The notes: generated from the sequence alone by a model not told the origin. A stretch of 64,000 nt of DNA from Sulfurivirga sp964427185 (GCA_964427185.1 CAYRSN010000001.1:1-64000); one strand, 5' to 3'; shown: positions 34,891-45,161, counted from the stretch's first letter. Made by a program: numbers and translations.

Positions 34891-36335
34891 AAACACTGCA
34901 AACACTTGCGCATTTACTGAACTATCCTGTTTCTGCAAAAGAAGATAAGCTCATAGGTGAGCTGCGTCTTTCCAGCCGTGATATTGAACCGGATGATGTT
35001 TTTATCGCGCTGCCCGGGCATCGCACCCATGGCTTACGTTATGCGCCGGAGGCCATTGCCCAAGGTGCCGGATTGATTCTGACTGATCAACCTTATCAGG
35101 CAGATGTGCCCGTATGGGTCATACCGGGTTTAAAAGCACGCCTGCCGGCACTGGCAAGTGCTTTTTATGATCATCCGGATCAGAAGCTGGATGTGGTGGG
35201 GGTGACCGGTACGAATGGGAAAAGCTCAACAACCTGGTTTATTGCACAGCTGGCGCAGGCAGGTGGCATTGCATCAGCGGTGATCGGCACTTTGGGACAG
35301 GGGCCGCTGGATGATCTGGAAGTGACGCTTAATACGACACCGGATGTGGTCAGTCTTTATCGTACGCTTAACCGATTTGCTGCACAGGGCATTGAGCTGG
35401 TCGCCATGGAAGTTTCTTCCCATGCCATAGATCAGGGGCGTATCGAGGGTATACGGTTTTTTGCGACAGTTTTAACTAACCTGGGTCGGGATCATCTTGA
35501 CTACCATGGCAGTGAGGCTGCTTATCATGCAGTCAAGATGCGTTTGTTTACTCACTGGAAAAGTCAGTTTCAGGTGCTGAATCTGAATGAGCCCGCGGTG
35601 CACAATTTTTGGGAACAGTGTGTACACCCGGTAGGTTATGGCATTGCCTGTGAGGATGCTGAGGTTAATTGTACTCGCCTGGTCGCAACGCCTGAGGGGC
35701 TGGCAGGCACGTTTAGGGTTGATGAGGGTGAGTTCAGCTGTAAAACCCCGCTTTTAGGGCTTTTCAACGGGCAAAATTTAAGCGCGGCGCTCGCAGTTTT
35801 GAAAAAAAGGGGGAAACCTTCTTTGGCGACCTTGCACTCAGCTTTAAGTATATTAAGACCAGTGGTTGGGCGTATGGAGAAGGTGGCTGAACGGCCTGTG
35901 GTAATTCTGGATTATGCGCATACGCCAGATGGTATGAAGGCGCTCTTGCAGAGCGTGCGAGCTCACTATCCTGACCGAACGGTGTGGCTGGTGTTTGGTG
36001 CCGGCGGTGAACGTGATCAGGGGAAGCGTCCGTTGATGGGAGAGGTGGCGGCACGTTATGCGGACAGGGTCATTCTGACCAGTGATAACCCACGTTGTGA
36101 AGAGCCTCAAGCCATTATGCGGCAGATCGCACAGGGGCTTGGTAAGAAGCCCTATAAATTGTTTGCGGATCGTGCGCGGGCGATTCAGACAGCTTTACAG
36201 TGTGCAAAGCCTGAAGATGTTGTGATTATCGCCGGAAAGGGGCATGAGCAGGTGCAGCAGTTCTGTCATGAACAGCGGCCTTTTAGTGACCGTGATGAGG
36301 TGAAAAAGTGGGTGAACAGATCGACTTTCCATTAA
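34887..36335 (+). CDS. murE: UDP-MurNAc-tripeptide synthetase (meso-DAP adding)
   Basis: 482 aa. Adds the third residue to UDP-MurNAc-L-Ala-D-Glu. Mur ligase P-loop GVTGTNGKSST (about 105-115), carbamylated Lys region in YHAVKMRLF, and the DNPR motif (TSDNPRCEEP) that marks meso-diaminopimelate specificity. Overlaps ftsI by 4 nt (ATGA) and murF by 28 nt. Confidence 0.96.
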   Translation: MKTLQTLAHLLNYPVSAKEDKLIGELRLSSRDIEPDDVFIALPGHRTHGLRYAPEAIAQGAGLILTDQPYQADVPVWVIPGLKARLPALASAFYDHPDQKLDVVGVTGTNGKSSTTWFIAQLAQAGGIASAVIGTLGQGPLDDLEVTLNTTPDVVSLYRTLNRFAAQGIELVAMEVSSHAIDQGRIEGIRFFATVLTNLGRDHLDYHGSEAAYHAVKMRLFTHWKSQFQVLNLNEPAVHNFWEQCVHPVGYGIACEDAEVNCTRLVATPEGLAGTFRVDEGEFSCKTPLLGLFNGQNLSAALAVLKKRGKPSLATLHSALSILRPVVGRMEKVAERPVVILDYAHTPDGMKALLQSVRAHYPDRTVWLVFGAGGERDQGKRPLMGEVAARYADRVILTSDNPRCEEPQAIMRQIAQGLGKKPYKLFADRARAIQTALQCAKPEDVVIIAGKGHEQVQQFCHEQRPFSDRDEVKKWVNRSTFH

Positions 36336-37690
36336 ATGCATTATGGCCTCAGCTTGGCTGTAGTACCTGTTCCGGTGTGGCAAAAAGAGTGAGTACGGAC
36401 ACACGCCAGCTACAGCCTGGAGATCTTTTTGTGGCACTGCGTGGCGCGCGTTTTGATGGACATGCATTTTTGGTGCAGGCTGCTGAACAAGGGGCTGTGG
36501 GGGCAGTGGTAGAGCAGAAAAACCCAAACTTGGCGCTACCGCAGTGTGTGGTCGAAGATACCTTGGAAGCGTATGGGCAGATTGCCTCATGGCACCGTCG
36601 TCGCATGCCGTTGAGTGCACTGGTGGGGGTTACGGGCAGTAATGGTAAAACTTCTACCAAGGGGATGCTGGCGGAAGTTTTAGCCTTGCAAGGGGAAACA
36701 CTGGCGACAGCAGGCAATCTGAATAATGAAATCGGCGTGCCGCATACTTTATTGGCCATTACGCCTGCGCATCGCTATGCAGTGGTTGAGATGGGGGCGA
36801 ACCATAAGGGTGAAATTGCCCGTATTGCGAGCTGGAGCGCACCGACATTAGGCATTATTACGCAGGCGGCCGAAGCGCATGTGGGGGAGTTTGGTTCGCT
36901 GGAAGCGATTATTGAGGCGAAAGGCGAGATGATTGATGCCTTGCCTTCAGGTGCGCCCATTGTGCTGAATAGCGATAGCCCGGGGTTTTCACAGTGGTGT
37001 AGGCGTGCTAAAGCGCGGGGAGTGAGAGTGGTTTCGTTCGGTCAGCAGGCAGATGACCAAGTGCGTCTGTTGGGTGCAGAGCAGTGCCCGGAAGGCGTGA
37101 AAGTGAGCCTGGTAGACCTATACGGCCAGAAAAGAGCGTTTATGTTGCCGCTATGGGGGGTACATCAAGGCTGGAATGCAGCTGCGGTGGTGGCGGCTGC
37201 CCAGCTGCTGGAGGTGCCTTGGGCGGTGATCGAGCAGGGGTTGCAGCAGTTTCGGGGCGCACCAGGACGCATGCAGCCGGTTCCGCTGGCCGGGGGCAGT
37301 TTGTTACTGGATGACAGTTATAATGCCAACCCCGCTTCCGTGCGCGCAGCGGTTCAGACATTGGCTGACGGCACACAGCCTGTGATTGTCTGCCTGGGGC
37401 CTTTAGCTGAGTTGGGTGCTGAAGAAAAACAGCTGTTGATGCAGCTGGGCGCTTGGCTGCGTCAGCAGAAAGGCGTGGTGCTTTGGGGGTTGGATTTGCC
37501 GCTGTATCCTGCGGTTGAGGCGTTTGGTTCTTCGGCTCAATTGTTTATGTCACCGGAGGCGATGGCAAAAGCTTTGGTATATCAGCTGCGTAAGACACCG
37601 GCTAAGGTATTGATAAAAGGGTCTCGCAGTGCGGGTATGGAAAAGATCATAAACCTGATGAGGCAGATGGATGCTGATTTATTTGTTTGA
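36308..37690 (+). CDS. murF: UDP-MurNAc-tripeptide D-Ala-D-Ala ligase
   Basis: 460 aa. Adds the D-Ala-D-Ala dipeptide made by Ddl. P-loop GVTGSNGKTSTKGML, NLNNEIGVPHTLL, EMGANHKGEI, LDDSYNANPAS are typical. Starts with GTG at 36308, 28 nt inside murE, and ends 20 nt into mraY; long overlaps of this kind run through the whole cluster. Confidence 0.96.
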   Translation: MGEQIDFPLNALWPQLGCSTCSGVAKRVSTDTRQLQPGDLFVALRGARFDGHAFLVQAAEQGAVGAVVEQKNPNLALPQCVVEDTLEAYGQIASWHRRRMPLSALVGVTGSNGKTSTKGMLAEVLALQGETLATAGNLNNEIGVPHTLLAITPAHRYAVVEMGANHKGEIARIASWSAPTLGIITQAAEAHVGEFGSLEAIIEAKGEMIDALPSGAPIVLNSDSPGFSQWCRRAKARGVRVVSFGQQADDQVRLLGAEQCPEGVKVSLVDLYGQKRAFMLPLWGVHQGWNAAAVVAAAQLLEVPWAVIEQGLQQFRGAPGRMQPVPLAGGSLLLDDSYNANPASVRAAVQTLADGTQPVIVCLGPLAELGAEEKQLLMQLGAWLRQQKGVVLWGLDLPLYPAVEAFGSSAQLFMSPEAMAKALVYQLRKTPAKVLIKGSRSAGMEKIINLMRQMDADLFV

Positions 37691-38753
37691 CTGGCTGGCG
37701 CAATTTGAGCCAGCTTTTCGTGTGTTTCACTATATTACTCTGCGCACTATTCTGGCCACTTTGACGGCACTGGTTGTCTCCTTCTTGATCGGCCCTGCAG
37801 TAATTCGATGGCTAACCCGCTTAAAGGTGGGGCAGGCGATTCGTGAAGATGGGCCGCAAACGCATTTGGTTAAGGCTGGCACGCCGACAATGGGTGGAGT
37901 GATGATTTTGTTCTCTATCGCTTTGGCTGTGCTGCTGTGGGGCGATTTGACTAATCCGTGGCTGGTGACGGCTCTATTGACGACCTTGGCGTTTGGTTTG
38001 ATAGGGTTTGTGGATGACTATAAAAAAGTGGTCTATCGTGATCCGAACGGTATGAAGGCGCGGCACAAGTATCTGCTGCAGTCTGTAGTGGGCATTGTGG
38101 CTGCCTGGGTGCTGTACCAGCTGGGGCCGGAGGAGGTGATGGCACAGCTTCTGATTCCTTTTATGAAAGATACTTGGCTGTATCTTGGTGTAGGCGCTGT
38201 GGTATTGGGTTATTTTGTCATTGTGGGTACTTCAAATGCGGTGAACCTGACAGATGGTCTGGATGGCCTGGCGATTTTGCCGACAGCAATGGTGGCCGGT
38301 GCGTTGGGAGTGTTTGCTTATGTCACGGGGCATGCGGTCTTTGCGGAGTATTTGAATATTCCCTATCTGCCGGGTGTAGGAGAGCTGACCATTTTTGCCG
38401 GTGCCATTGTAGGTGCGGGGCTTGGATTTTTGTGGTTTAACGCGCATCCTGCACAGGTTTTTATGGGGGATGTGGGATCGCTTGCACTGGGGACGGCTTT
38501 AGGTGTGCTGGCCATAGCAACACGTCAGGAGCTGGTGTTGGTGATCATGGGGGGGATTTTTGTGATTGAGACTTTGTCTGTGATGCTTCAGGTCGGTTCT
38601 TATAAGCTGCGGCGTAAGCGTGTGTTTCTGATGGCGCCTATTCACCATCACTTTGAACAGAAAGGCTGGCATGAGTCTCAGGTAATTGTGCGCTTTTGGA
38701 TTATTACGATTATTCTGGTGTTGGTTGGATTGGCGAGCTTGAAGATACGATGA
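37671..38753 (+). CDS. mraY: Phospho-MurNAc-pentapeptide transferase MraY
   Basis: 360 aa, about ten membrane helices. Transfers phospho-MurNAc-pentapeptide to undecaprenyl phosphate, making lipid I. TPTMGGVMIL, FVDDYKKV with the Asp pair, NAVNLTDGLDGLA, FLWFNAHPAQVFMGDVGSLALG and MAPIHHHFEQKGW with its His cluster are all intact. Its stop overlaps the murD start as ATGA. Confidence 0.98.
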   Translation: MLIYLFDWLAQFEPAFRVFHYITLRTILATLTALVVSFLIGPAVIRWLTRLKVGQAIREDGPQTHLVKAGTPTMGGVMILFSIALAVLLWGDLTNPWLVTALLTTLAFGLIGFVDDYKKVVYRDPNGMKARHKYLLQSVVGIVAAWVLYQLGPEEVMAQLLIPFMKDTWLYLGVGAVVLGYFVIVGTSNAVNLTDGLDGLAILPTAMVAGALGVFAYVTGHAVFAEYLNIPYLPGVGELTIFAGAIVGAGLGFLWFNAHPAQVFMGDVGSLALGTALGVLAIATRQELVLVIMGGIFVIETLSVMLQVGSYKLRRKRVFLMAPIHHHFEQKGWHESQVIVRFWIITIILVLVGLASLKIR

Positions 38754-40051
38754 GATACGGAATAGTCGGACTGGGGCTGACAGGTCAGTCTGTGTTGCGG
38801 TTTTTACCGTCGGAGCAAGTGGCGTGGGGGTGGGATACCCGTAGAGATATTGAGCTTGAGCCTTTGCAGAAAATGGCGGATGTGCCTCTGTATGCGGGCG
38901 ACTTACCCGAAACGGCCTGGGCGGAGGTGGATGCTCTGATTGTCAGCCCGGGCATTGCCGTGTCAGATCCTAAGCTTCAGCCTGCCCGGAAGCGTCATTT
39001 GCCTATGTGGGGGGATATCGAGCTGTTTGCCCGTCATGTGCGGCAGCCTGTGATCGCGATTACCGGATCGAATGGTAAAAGTACAGTCACCACTTTGGTG
39101 GAGGCCTTTCTGAATGCTGCGGGGATTAAGGCTCGGGCGGGCGGGAATTTGGGTATACCCGCGCTGGATTTGTTGCAAACGGATGCTGAGGTGTATGTGT
39201 TGGAGCTGTCCAGTTTTCAGCTGGAGACGACTGAAAGTTTGAAACCTCAAGCAGCGGCAGTTTTGAACTTGAGTGAAGATCATCTGGATCGCTATCCATC
39301 TATGGCTGAATATGGGGCGGCAAAGCGCCGCATTCTGGCGCAGGCAGCGTTGGCTGTGCTGCCGGAGGCACTGGCTCACTGGGCATACCCTGAACAGCCG
39401 CTCTTGCGGTTTGGGTTATCGGATCCGGCTCACCCCAATGTATTCGGTGTGGTAGAAGGGTGGTTGCAACAGGGGAATAAACGTTTGTTTCCCATAGAAA
39501 AGATGCGCCTGCCCAGTGCGCATATGCAGCTGAATGCTTTGGCGGCGCTGGCATTGGTTTCTCCTTTTGTGCAGGAGCTGATAGCTGTAACCGGGGTGCT
39601 GGAAACTTTTTCCGGCTTGCCTCACCGTACGGAAGTGGTGGGTGTACATCAGGGAATACGCTGGGTGAATGACTCCAAAGGCACCAATGTGGGCGCCACA
39701 CTGGCGGCTTTAGAGAGTTTTCTTGCAGAGTCCCCAGTGGTTCTGGTGGCCGGCGGTGTGGGGAAGGGGCAGGATTTTGCCCCACTTGCAGAAGGTGCAC
39801 GGTCATGCAGACATGTGATACTTTTTGGTGAAAGTGCGGTAGAGATGGCAGAGGCATTTGGACAAGTCGGTGTGAAACCGTTGTGTGTTATGAAGCGTTT
39901 GGATGAGGCTTTGCAGGAAGCTGCACGTACTGCACTGCCAGGGGATACGGTGCTGTTTTCACCTGCTTGTGCCAGCTTTGATCAATTTGCCAATTACCAG
40001 GCGCGTGGTGAGGCGTTCAAACAGTGGGTAAAGCAGCATGTCTCGTCATGA
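38750..40051 (+). CDS. murD: UDP-MurNAc-L-alanine D-glutamate ligase
   Basis: 433 aa from the ATG at 38750, chosen because it overlaps the mraY stop; an open frame 54 nt upstream lies inside mraY. Adds D-Glu. Rossmann start YGIVGLGLTGQSVLRF, P-loop ITGSNGKSTVTTL, ELSSFQLETT, NLSEDHLDRY and WVNDSKGTNVGAT are the family motifs. ftsW starts 14 nt inside. Confidence 0.97.
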   Translation: MRYGIVGLGLTGQSVLRFLPSEQVAWGWDTRRDIELEPLQKMADVPLYAGDLPETAWAEVDALIVSPGIAVSDPKLQPARKRHLPMWGDIELFARHVRQPVIAITGSNGKSTVTTLVEAFLNAAGIKARAGGNLGIPALDLLQTDAEVYVLELSSFQLETTESLKPQAAAVLNLSEDHLDRYPSMAEYGAAKRRILAQAALAVLPEALAHWAYPEQPLLRFGLSDPAHPNVFGVVEGWLQQGNKRLFPIEKMRLPSAHMQLNALAALALVSPFVQELIAVTGVLETFSGLPHRTEVVGVHQGIRWVNDSKGTNVGATLAALESFLAESPVVLVAGGVGKGQDFAPLAEGARSCRHVILFGESAVEMAEAFGQVGVKPLCVMKRLDEALQEAARTALPGDTVLFSPACASFDQFANYQARGEAFKQWVKQHVSS

Positions 40052-41168
40052 ACGGGTGAGCAGTACGCAAGCCACTTTGGATGGTTGGCTGGTTGGCGCT
40101 TTATTGGTTTTGTCCGCACTGGGGCTGACCATGGTACTTTCTGCTTCAGGCGCTTATGCTCAGCGTGTCTATGGTGATGCATGGCATTTTGTACTGCGAC
40201 AGGCGATTGCAATGGGGTTGGGTTTGGGGCTGCTGGTTGCGGTGATGCGTGTGCCCTTGCAGACTTGGATGCGTTATCGTGGCTGGTTGCTTTTGGGTAC
40301 GTTGATGCTGCTGATGCTGGTGCTGGTTGTGGGGCGTGAAGTCAATGGCGCTAAGCGTTGGATCAGTCTTGGGTTTATGAACTTTCAGCCAGCAGAGCTG
40401 GCGAAGCTGGTGACGGTCGTTTTCATGGCGGGTTATCTGGAAAAGCACTTAAGCAGTGTGCGAGAAAAACTGAGCGCGATGTTACGTCTGGCGCTGCCGT
40501 TTGGGCTGATGGCTTTTCTGCTGCTGTTGGAACCGGACTATGGATCGACTTTTGTCATTATGGTGGTGCTGACAGCCATGCTACTGATTGCAGGGGCACC
40601 TTGGCGGTATTTTGTCCTGACGGTTGTGCCTATGGCAGTGATGCTGGCGTTATTGGTGGCACTTTCACCTTATCGGATGCAGCGTGTTATCAGTTTTCTG
40701 GATCCCTGGGCGGATCCTTTCGGTGCGGGCTATCAGTTGGTGCAGGCGTTGATTGCATTGGGCAGTGGCAGCTGGTGGGGTGTCGGGCTGGGCAGTAGTG
40801 TACAGAAGCTGCTTTATCTGCCGGATGCACATACGGATTTTATCTTCGCTATTTTGGGGGAGGAACTCGGATTTGTGGGGGTGGCAGCACTGATAGGCTT
40901 GTATTTGCTGATTGTCTGGCGAATTTTTGCTATTGCACGTACGGCGTTGGCGCAGGATCGCCTGTTTCCTGCCTTGTTAGCATTCGGAGTTGCGGTATGG
41001 TTTATGTTGCAGGCGCTGATCAATATGGGGGTTAATCTTGGGTTGTTCCCCACTAAAGGCTTAACGCTGCCTTTTATAAGCTATGGCGGCTCCAGCGTGA
41101 TGATTTTTGCCATTGCGATGGGGCTGGTATTGCGTGTCGATTGGGAGAACCGTCATGGCGGCGATTAG
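40038..41168 (+). CDS. ftsW: Septal peptidoglycan glycosyltransferase FtsW
   Basis: 376 aa SEDS protein with about ten membrane helices; polymerises lipid II with FtsI. VNGAKRWISLGFMNFQPAELAKL, LLEPDYGSTFVIMVV with the catalytic Asp, ALGSGSWWGVGLGSSVQK, YLPDAHTDFIFAILGEELG and LPFISYGGSS are conserved. Overlaps murD and murG by 14 nt each. Confidence 0.97.
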   Translation: MSRHERVSSTQATLDGWLVGALLVLSALGLTMVLSASGAYAQRVYGDAWHFVLRQAIAMGLGLGLLVAVMRVPLQTWMRYRGWLLLGTLMLLMLVLVVGREVNGAKRWISLGFMNFQPAELAKLVTVVFMAGYLEKHLSSVREKLSAMLRLALPFGLMAFLLLLEPDYGSTFVIMVVLTAMLLIAGAPWRYFVLTVVPMAVMLALLVALSPYRMQRVISFLDPWADPFGAGYQLVQALIALGSGSWWGVGLGSSVQKLLYLPDAHTDFIFAILGEELGFVGVAALIGLYLLIVWRIFAIARTALAQDRLFPALLAFGVAVWFMLQALINMGVNLGLFPTKGLTLPFISYGGSSVMIFAIAMGLVLRVDWENRHGGD

Positions 41169-42216
41169 GCGTTTGACCATTATGGCCGGGGGCACTGGCG
41201 GTCATGTTTTTCCGGGGCTGGCGATTGCACAGGCCTTTATGCAGGCAGGTGTGCAGGTAAGCTGGTTGGGGACTGAAGGCGGGATGGAGCGTACCTGGGT
41301 AACACAGGCGGAGGTGCCGTTTGATGCAATTCGCATTGAGGGGCTGCGAGGCAGAGGTATGGCAGGATGGTTGAAAGCCCCTGGACGGGTAATGGCGGCC
41401 ATGTCCCAGGCGCGTACTATATTGAAGGCTCAGCAGGCGGAGGCTGTGCTGGGAATGGGGGGCTTTGTCTGCGGGCCAGGTGCCTTGGCCGCCAAAACAT
41501 TAGGGCTGCCTCTGTTTATTCACGAACAAAATGCCATTGCCGGGTTGACCAACCGCCTGTTAGCACCGTTCAGTCAGCGGGTGTATGCTGCTTTTCCGTT
41601 TCAGGCAAAGGCACTCAGGCATGCGGAGATTGTGGGGAATCCTGTCAGGTCGGAAATTGAGCAGATTGGTATCTGGCAGCCTCACAAGGCGCCTTGGCGG
41701 ATTCTGGTACTTGGAGGGAGCCGCGGTGCTTTGGCACTGAATGAAACGGTGCCTGAAGCGTTACGCATCTTGGAGGTGCCTTTTGAAGTCTGGCATCAGG
41801 CCGGTAAGCTGACTTTTGCACAGGCTCAAATGGCTTATAAAAAGGCGGGCATTCGTGCCAAGGTGGTGCCCTTTATTCAGCATATGGCGCAGGCATATCA
41901 GTGGGCTGACTTGGTCATCTGCCGTGCTGGGGCTTTGACGGTGAGTGAGGTGATGGCCGCGAAACGCGCAGCGGTTTTTGTACCCTATCCTCATGCGGTA
42001 GATGATCACCAGATGGCGAATGCTATGACGGTGGTAAATCTGCAGGCGGGTGAGTTGATTCCTCAGACGATGTTAACAAGTGAGCATTTGGCAGGTGTAC
42101 TGCACCAATGGCTGGATGTGCAGAGGTTGCAGCAGGCCAGCGCTCACTTGAAAGATGCTTATCAACCCGGTGCAGCGCAACGTATTGTCAAGGACATTTT
42201 GGAACAGAATCGATGA
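41155..42216 (+). CDS. murG: Lipid II synthase MurG
   Basis: 353 aa GT-B glycosyltransferase on the inner face of the membrane; adds GlcNAc to lipid I. MAGGTGGHVFPGLAIA, GMGGFVCGPGALAA, FIHEQNAIAGLTNR, LVLGGSRGALALNE and CRAGALTVSEVMAAKRAAVFVPYP are typical. Start at 41155 is 14 nt inside ftsW; earlier in-frame codons lie deep in ftsW. ATGA overlap with murC. Confidence 0.97.
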   Translation: MAAIRRLTIMAGGTGGHVFPGLAIAQAFMQAGVQVSWLGTEGGMERTWVTQAEVPFDAIRIEGLRGRGMAGWLKAPGRVMAAMSQARTILKAQQAEAVLGMGGFVCGPGALAAKTLGLPLFIHEQNAIAGLTNRLLAPFSQRVYAAFPFQAKALRHAEIVGNPVRSEIEQIGIWQPHKAPWRILVLGGSRGALALNETVPEALRILEVPFEVWHQAGKLTFAQAQMAYKKAGIRAKVVPFIQHMAQAYQWADLVICRAGALTVSEVMAAKRAAVFVPYPHAVDDHQMANAMTVVNLQAGELIPQTMLTSEHLAGVLHQWLDVQRLQQASAHLKDAYQPGAAQRIVKDILEQNR

Positions 42217-43595
42217 AATCCTCCATTCGGCATATTCATTTTGTAGGCATTGGCGGTGTGGGCATGGCTGGGATTGCAGAGGTGTGCCTGAACCTGGGAT
42301 ATGTAGTCAGTGGTTCTGATTTGCGCCCTTCCGCAAATACGGCGCATTTACAGGCGCTGGGAGCACAGATCACGCTGGGGCATGATGCGCGTGCGGCTGC
42401 TGGTGCGGATGTGGTGGTGGTTTCTTCCGCTGTACCGGAGGAGAACCCGGAAATTCAATGGGCTCGGGCAAACCGCGTCCCTGTTATACCGCGGGCGATG
42501 ATGCTGGCAGAGTTGATGCGGATGCGGTTTGGCATTGCCATTGCCGGTACCCATGGGAAGACGACGACAACAAGCCTGACGGCGGCGATTTTGACTGAAG
42601 GGGGGTTGGACCCTACTTATGTGATTGGCGGGCGTTTGAACGCGACTGGTTCACATGCTAAGTTGGGTGGCAGCCAGTATCTGGTCGCAGAAGCAGATGA
42701 ATCGGACGCTTCTTTTTTGCATCTGCTGCCGCATATGGCGGTGATTACTAATATTGAACCTGATCATATGCGCACCTATGGTGGGGACTTTGAAAAACTG
42801 AAGCATACTTTTGTGGAGTTTGTGCAGCGGCTGCCTTTCTATGGGCAGGTGATCGTCTGTTATGAAGATGCGGTCATACGAGAGTTGATGCCCCGTTTTG
42901 AACGCCGTACGTTGACGTATGGTGTGTCTGAAATGGCAGATATTTATGCACGCGGGATACGTTATATGGGCACGCAGAGCCATTTTGAAGTGGTGACACC
43001 CCAGGGGGAGTTTTCTGTCTGTTTGAACATGCCTGGTGAACATAACGTATTGAATGCGCTTGCTGCCATTACGGTTGCGTTGGAGCTGGATGTGCCGGTG
43101 ATGGCGATTCAGCGGGCTTTGAAGTCCTTTGCCGGTGTGGGGCGCCGCTTTGATGTGGCACAGGGGCAGTTAGGGAAACGGCATTTTATATTGGTGGATG
43201 ATTATGGACATCACCCAACAGAGGTAGCAGCCACATTGGCGGCGGCGCGTTCAGTTTGGCCGAGTAAGCAGCTATGGTTGGTGTTTCAGCCACATCGTTA
43301 TAGCCGGATGGCAGAGCAGTTTGACCGCTTTGTTTCGGTCTTGCAGCAGGCTGACGGTGTCATTTTGCCTCCAGTATATGCGGCAGGTGAGCTTTTGTTG
43401 TCGGGTGCGGAGCACACGGATCTTGCGCAGGCGATGCGCATGCAGGGGTATGATCGGGTGCGTGCGGTGATGTCGTTGGATGAGGTTGAAGCTTGCCTGC
43501 AGCCCATGCTGGGAGAAGATGATGTGGTGTTGGTCATGGGGGCGGGGGATATTGCGCAGCTGGCCAAACGCTGGAGAGAAGCTGATGAAGGATGA
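42213..43595 (+). CDS. murC: UDP-MurNAc L-alanine ligase
   Basis: 460 aa. First amino-acid addition to UDP-MurNAc. HFVGIGGVGMAGIAEV, P-loop IAGTHGKTTTTSL, EADESDASFLHL, TNIEPDHM and VDDYGHHPTEV are all present. Start at 42213 overlaps the murG stop as ATGA. murB, which in many relatives follows murC, is not here; ddl follows with an 11-nt overlap. Confidence 0.97.
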   Translation: MKSSIRHIHFVGIGGVGMAGIAEVCLNLGYVVSGSDLRPSANTAHLQALGAQITLGHDARAAAGADVVVVSSAVPEENPEIQWARANRVPVIPRAMMLAELMRMRFGIAIAGTHGKTTTTSLTAAILTEGGLDPTYVIGGRLNATGSHAKLGGSQYLVAEADESDASFLHLLPHMAVITNIEPDHMRTYGGDFEKLKHTFVEFVQRLPFYGQVIVCYEDAVIRELMPRFERRTLTYGVSEMADIYARGIRYMGTQSHFEVVTPQGEFSVCLNMPGEHNVLNALAAITVALELDVPVMAIQRALKSFAGVGRRFDVAQGQLGKRHFILVDDYGHHPTEVAATLAAARSVWPSKQLWLVFQPHRYSRMAEQFDRFVSVLQQADGVILPPVYAAGELLLSGAEHTDLAQAMRMQGYDRVRAVMSLDEVEACLQPMLGEDDVVLVMGAGDIAQLAKRWREADEG

Positions 43596-44493
43596 AAGCA
43601 TTGCAGTATTGATGGGGGGCATCTCGGAAGAGCGTACTGTCTCGCTGAGAAGTGGCGCTGCGGTGGCCTCTGCTTTACAGAAACTGGGCTATGACGTTAA
43701 GCCGTGCGATGTGCGCACACTGAAAGAGGTGGTCAGTGCCGTAGAAAGTGTGGATAAGGCCTTTTTGGCGTTACATGGGCGATGGGGTGAAGATGGTACG
43801 GTTCAGGGGATTCTGGACTCATTAAAAGTGGCTTACCCAGGCAGTGGGCTGGCGGCTTCAGCGCTGGCGATGGATAAGGTGCGCAGTAAATGGGTGTGGC
43901 ATGCGGCAGGACTACCTACACCGGCATTTGAAATGGTGACGGCTGCTCAAGGTTTTGATTTGAGCCGTTACAATCTGGGATTTCCCGCTATTGTGAAACC
44001 TGCGCATGAAGGCTCCAGTATTGGTGTGGCAAAAGTTGAAACGCCAGAGGCTCTCAAAGCAGCAGTGGATGCGGCTTTATTGCTGGATCATGAAGTGTTG
44101 ATTGAAAAATGGGTGGTCGGTACGGAATATACGGCGGCGATCGTTGGGGAGAAAGTACTGCCTTTGATTCGAATTGAGCCCCCCCATGGTTTTTATGATT
44201 ATGCGGCGAAGTATGAAAGTGAGCAGACGCAATTTTTCTGTCCATGCGGCTTGAATCCAGTTAAAGAAGGTGAAATAGCAGCGTTGGCACAGGCTGCTTT
44301 TTCATTGCTGGGATGCCGTGGCTGGGGGCGTGTAGATTTTATGTTGGATGACCAGGGGCAACCCTGGCTGATAGAGGTAAATACGATACCGGGTATGACG
44401 GATCACTCTCTGGTACCTATGGCGGCACGGGCATTCGGTTGGTCGTTTGAGCAGCTGGTTGCACAGATTCTGGAGACGGCAAAGGTACCATGA
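43585..44493 (+). CDS. ddl: D-alanine-D-alanine ligase
   Basis: 302 aa ATP-grasp enzyme, DdlB type by position. VLMGGISEERTVSLRSG, LHGRWGEDGTVQG, KPAHEGSSIGVAKV, RVDFMLDDQGQPWLIEVNTIPGMTDHSLVP are the family motifs. The ATG at 43585 fits the family; the frame is open further upstream inside murC. The usual Ddl triad Glu-Ser-Tyr region appears normal. Stop overlaps ftsQ start as ATGA. Confidence 0.97.
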   Translation: MKDESIAVLMGGISEERTVSLRSGAAVASALQKLGYDVKPCDVRTLKEVVSAVESVDKAFLALHGRWGEDGTVQGILDSLKVAYPGSGLAASALAMDKVRSKWVWHAAGLPTPAFEMVTAAQGFDLSRYNLGFPAIVKPAHEGSSIGVAKVETPEALKAAVDAALLLDHEVLIEKWVVGTEYTAAIVGEKVLPLIRIEPPHGFYDYAAKYESEQTQFFCPCGLNPVKEGEIAALAQAAFSLLGCRGWGRVDFMLDDQGQPWLIEVNTIPGMTDHSLVPMAARAFGWSFEQLVAQILETAKVP

Positions 44494-45161
44494 GCAGGTT
44501 TTATCTCTGGGGCGGAGTATTGCTTTTTTTGGTTCTGGTTATGATGGCACTGTTATGGGTGCCCAAAATCAAGCATGTCAATATTGAGCTGCCGGCTCAA
44601 AGTCCTGTCAGTCAACAGGAGGTGGAACAGCTTTTGACGTCCTTTCAGGGCGAACGGTTTTTACAGCTATCGTTAACGGAAGTACAGCGCCAGCTGAACA
44701 GCCACCCCTGGGTTGCATCTGCTACGGTGCGCAGAGTTTGGCCAAGCACGTTACAGGTAAGTGTTCATACTCAGGTGCCGGTCGCCCGCTGGGGAGAAAG
44801 TGGCTTGGTGAATGCAATGGGAGAAGTTTTTTTTCCTGAGGATTTATCGGGGTATGAGAATTTACTACCGCTTTGGGCGGCAGATACTAAAGCTGCACCG
44901 GCTCTGTTATCCCAGGCGCAGTGGTTGGTGCAGCAGGCAGCTGCTTTAAAGTGGCATGTGATCTCGTTGACGCGACATCCGGGTGGAAGTGTAGAGGTGC
45001 ATTGGCTGCCTAAGCGTACGGTATGGATGAGTGAGACGCATTATAAGATGCAATTTAAGCGGTTTGTAAGAGCCTGGCCGCATGTGTCGGATACATTGCG
45101 AGAGCAGGCAGATGAAATAGATTTACGATATAGTAACGGCTTTACGGTTAAGCAGCAGTAA
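44490..45161 (+). CDS. ftsQ: Cell division protein FtsQ
   Basis: 223 aa bitopic protein: one N-terminal membrane helix (about 5-25), a POTRA domain (IKHVNIELPAQSPVSQQEVEQLL, NSHPWVASATVRRVWPSTLQV) and the beta domain. Scaffold for FtsB-FtsL. At 223 aa it is shorter than E. coli FtsQ (276), mostly through a shorter cytoplasmic tail. Ends 16 bp before ftsA. Confidence 0.92.
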   Translation: MSRFYLWGGVLLFLVLVMMALLWVPKIKHVNIELPAQSPVSQQEVEQLLTSFQGERFLQLSLTEVQRQLNSHPWVASATVRRVWPSTLQVSVHTQVPVARWGESGLVNAMGEVFFPEDLSGYENLLPLWAADTKAAPALLSQAQWLVQQAAALKWHVISLTRHPGGSVEVHWLPKRTVWMSETHYKMQFKRFVRAWPHVSDTLREQADEIDLRYSNGFTVKQQ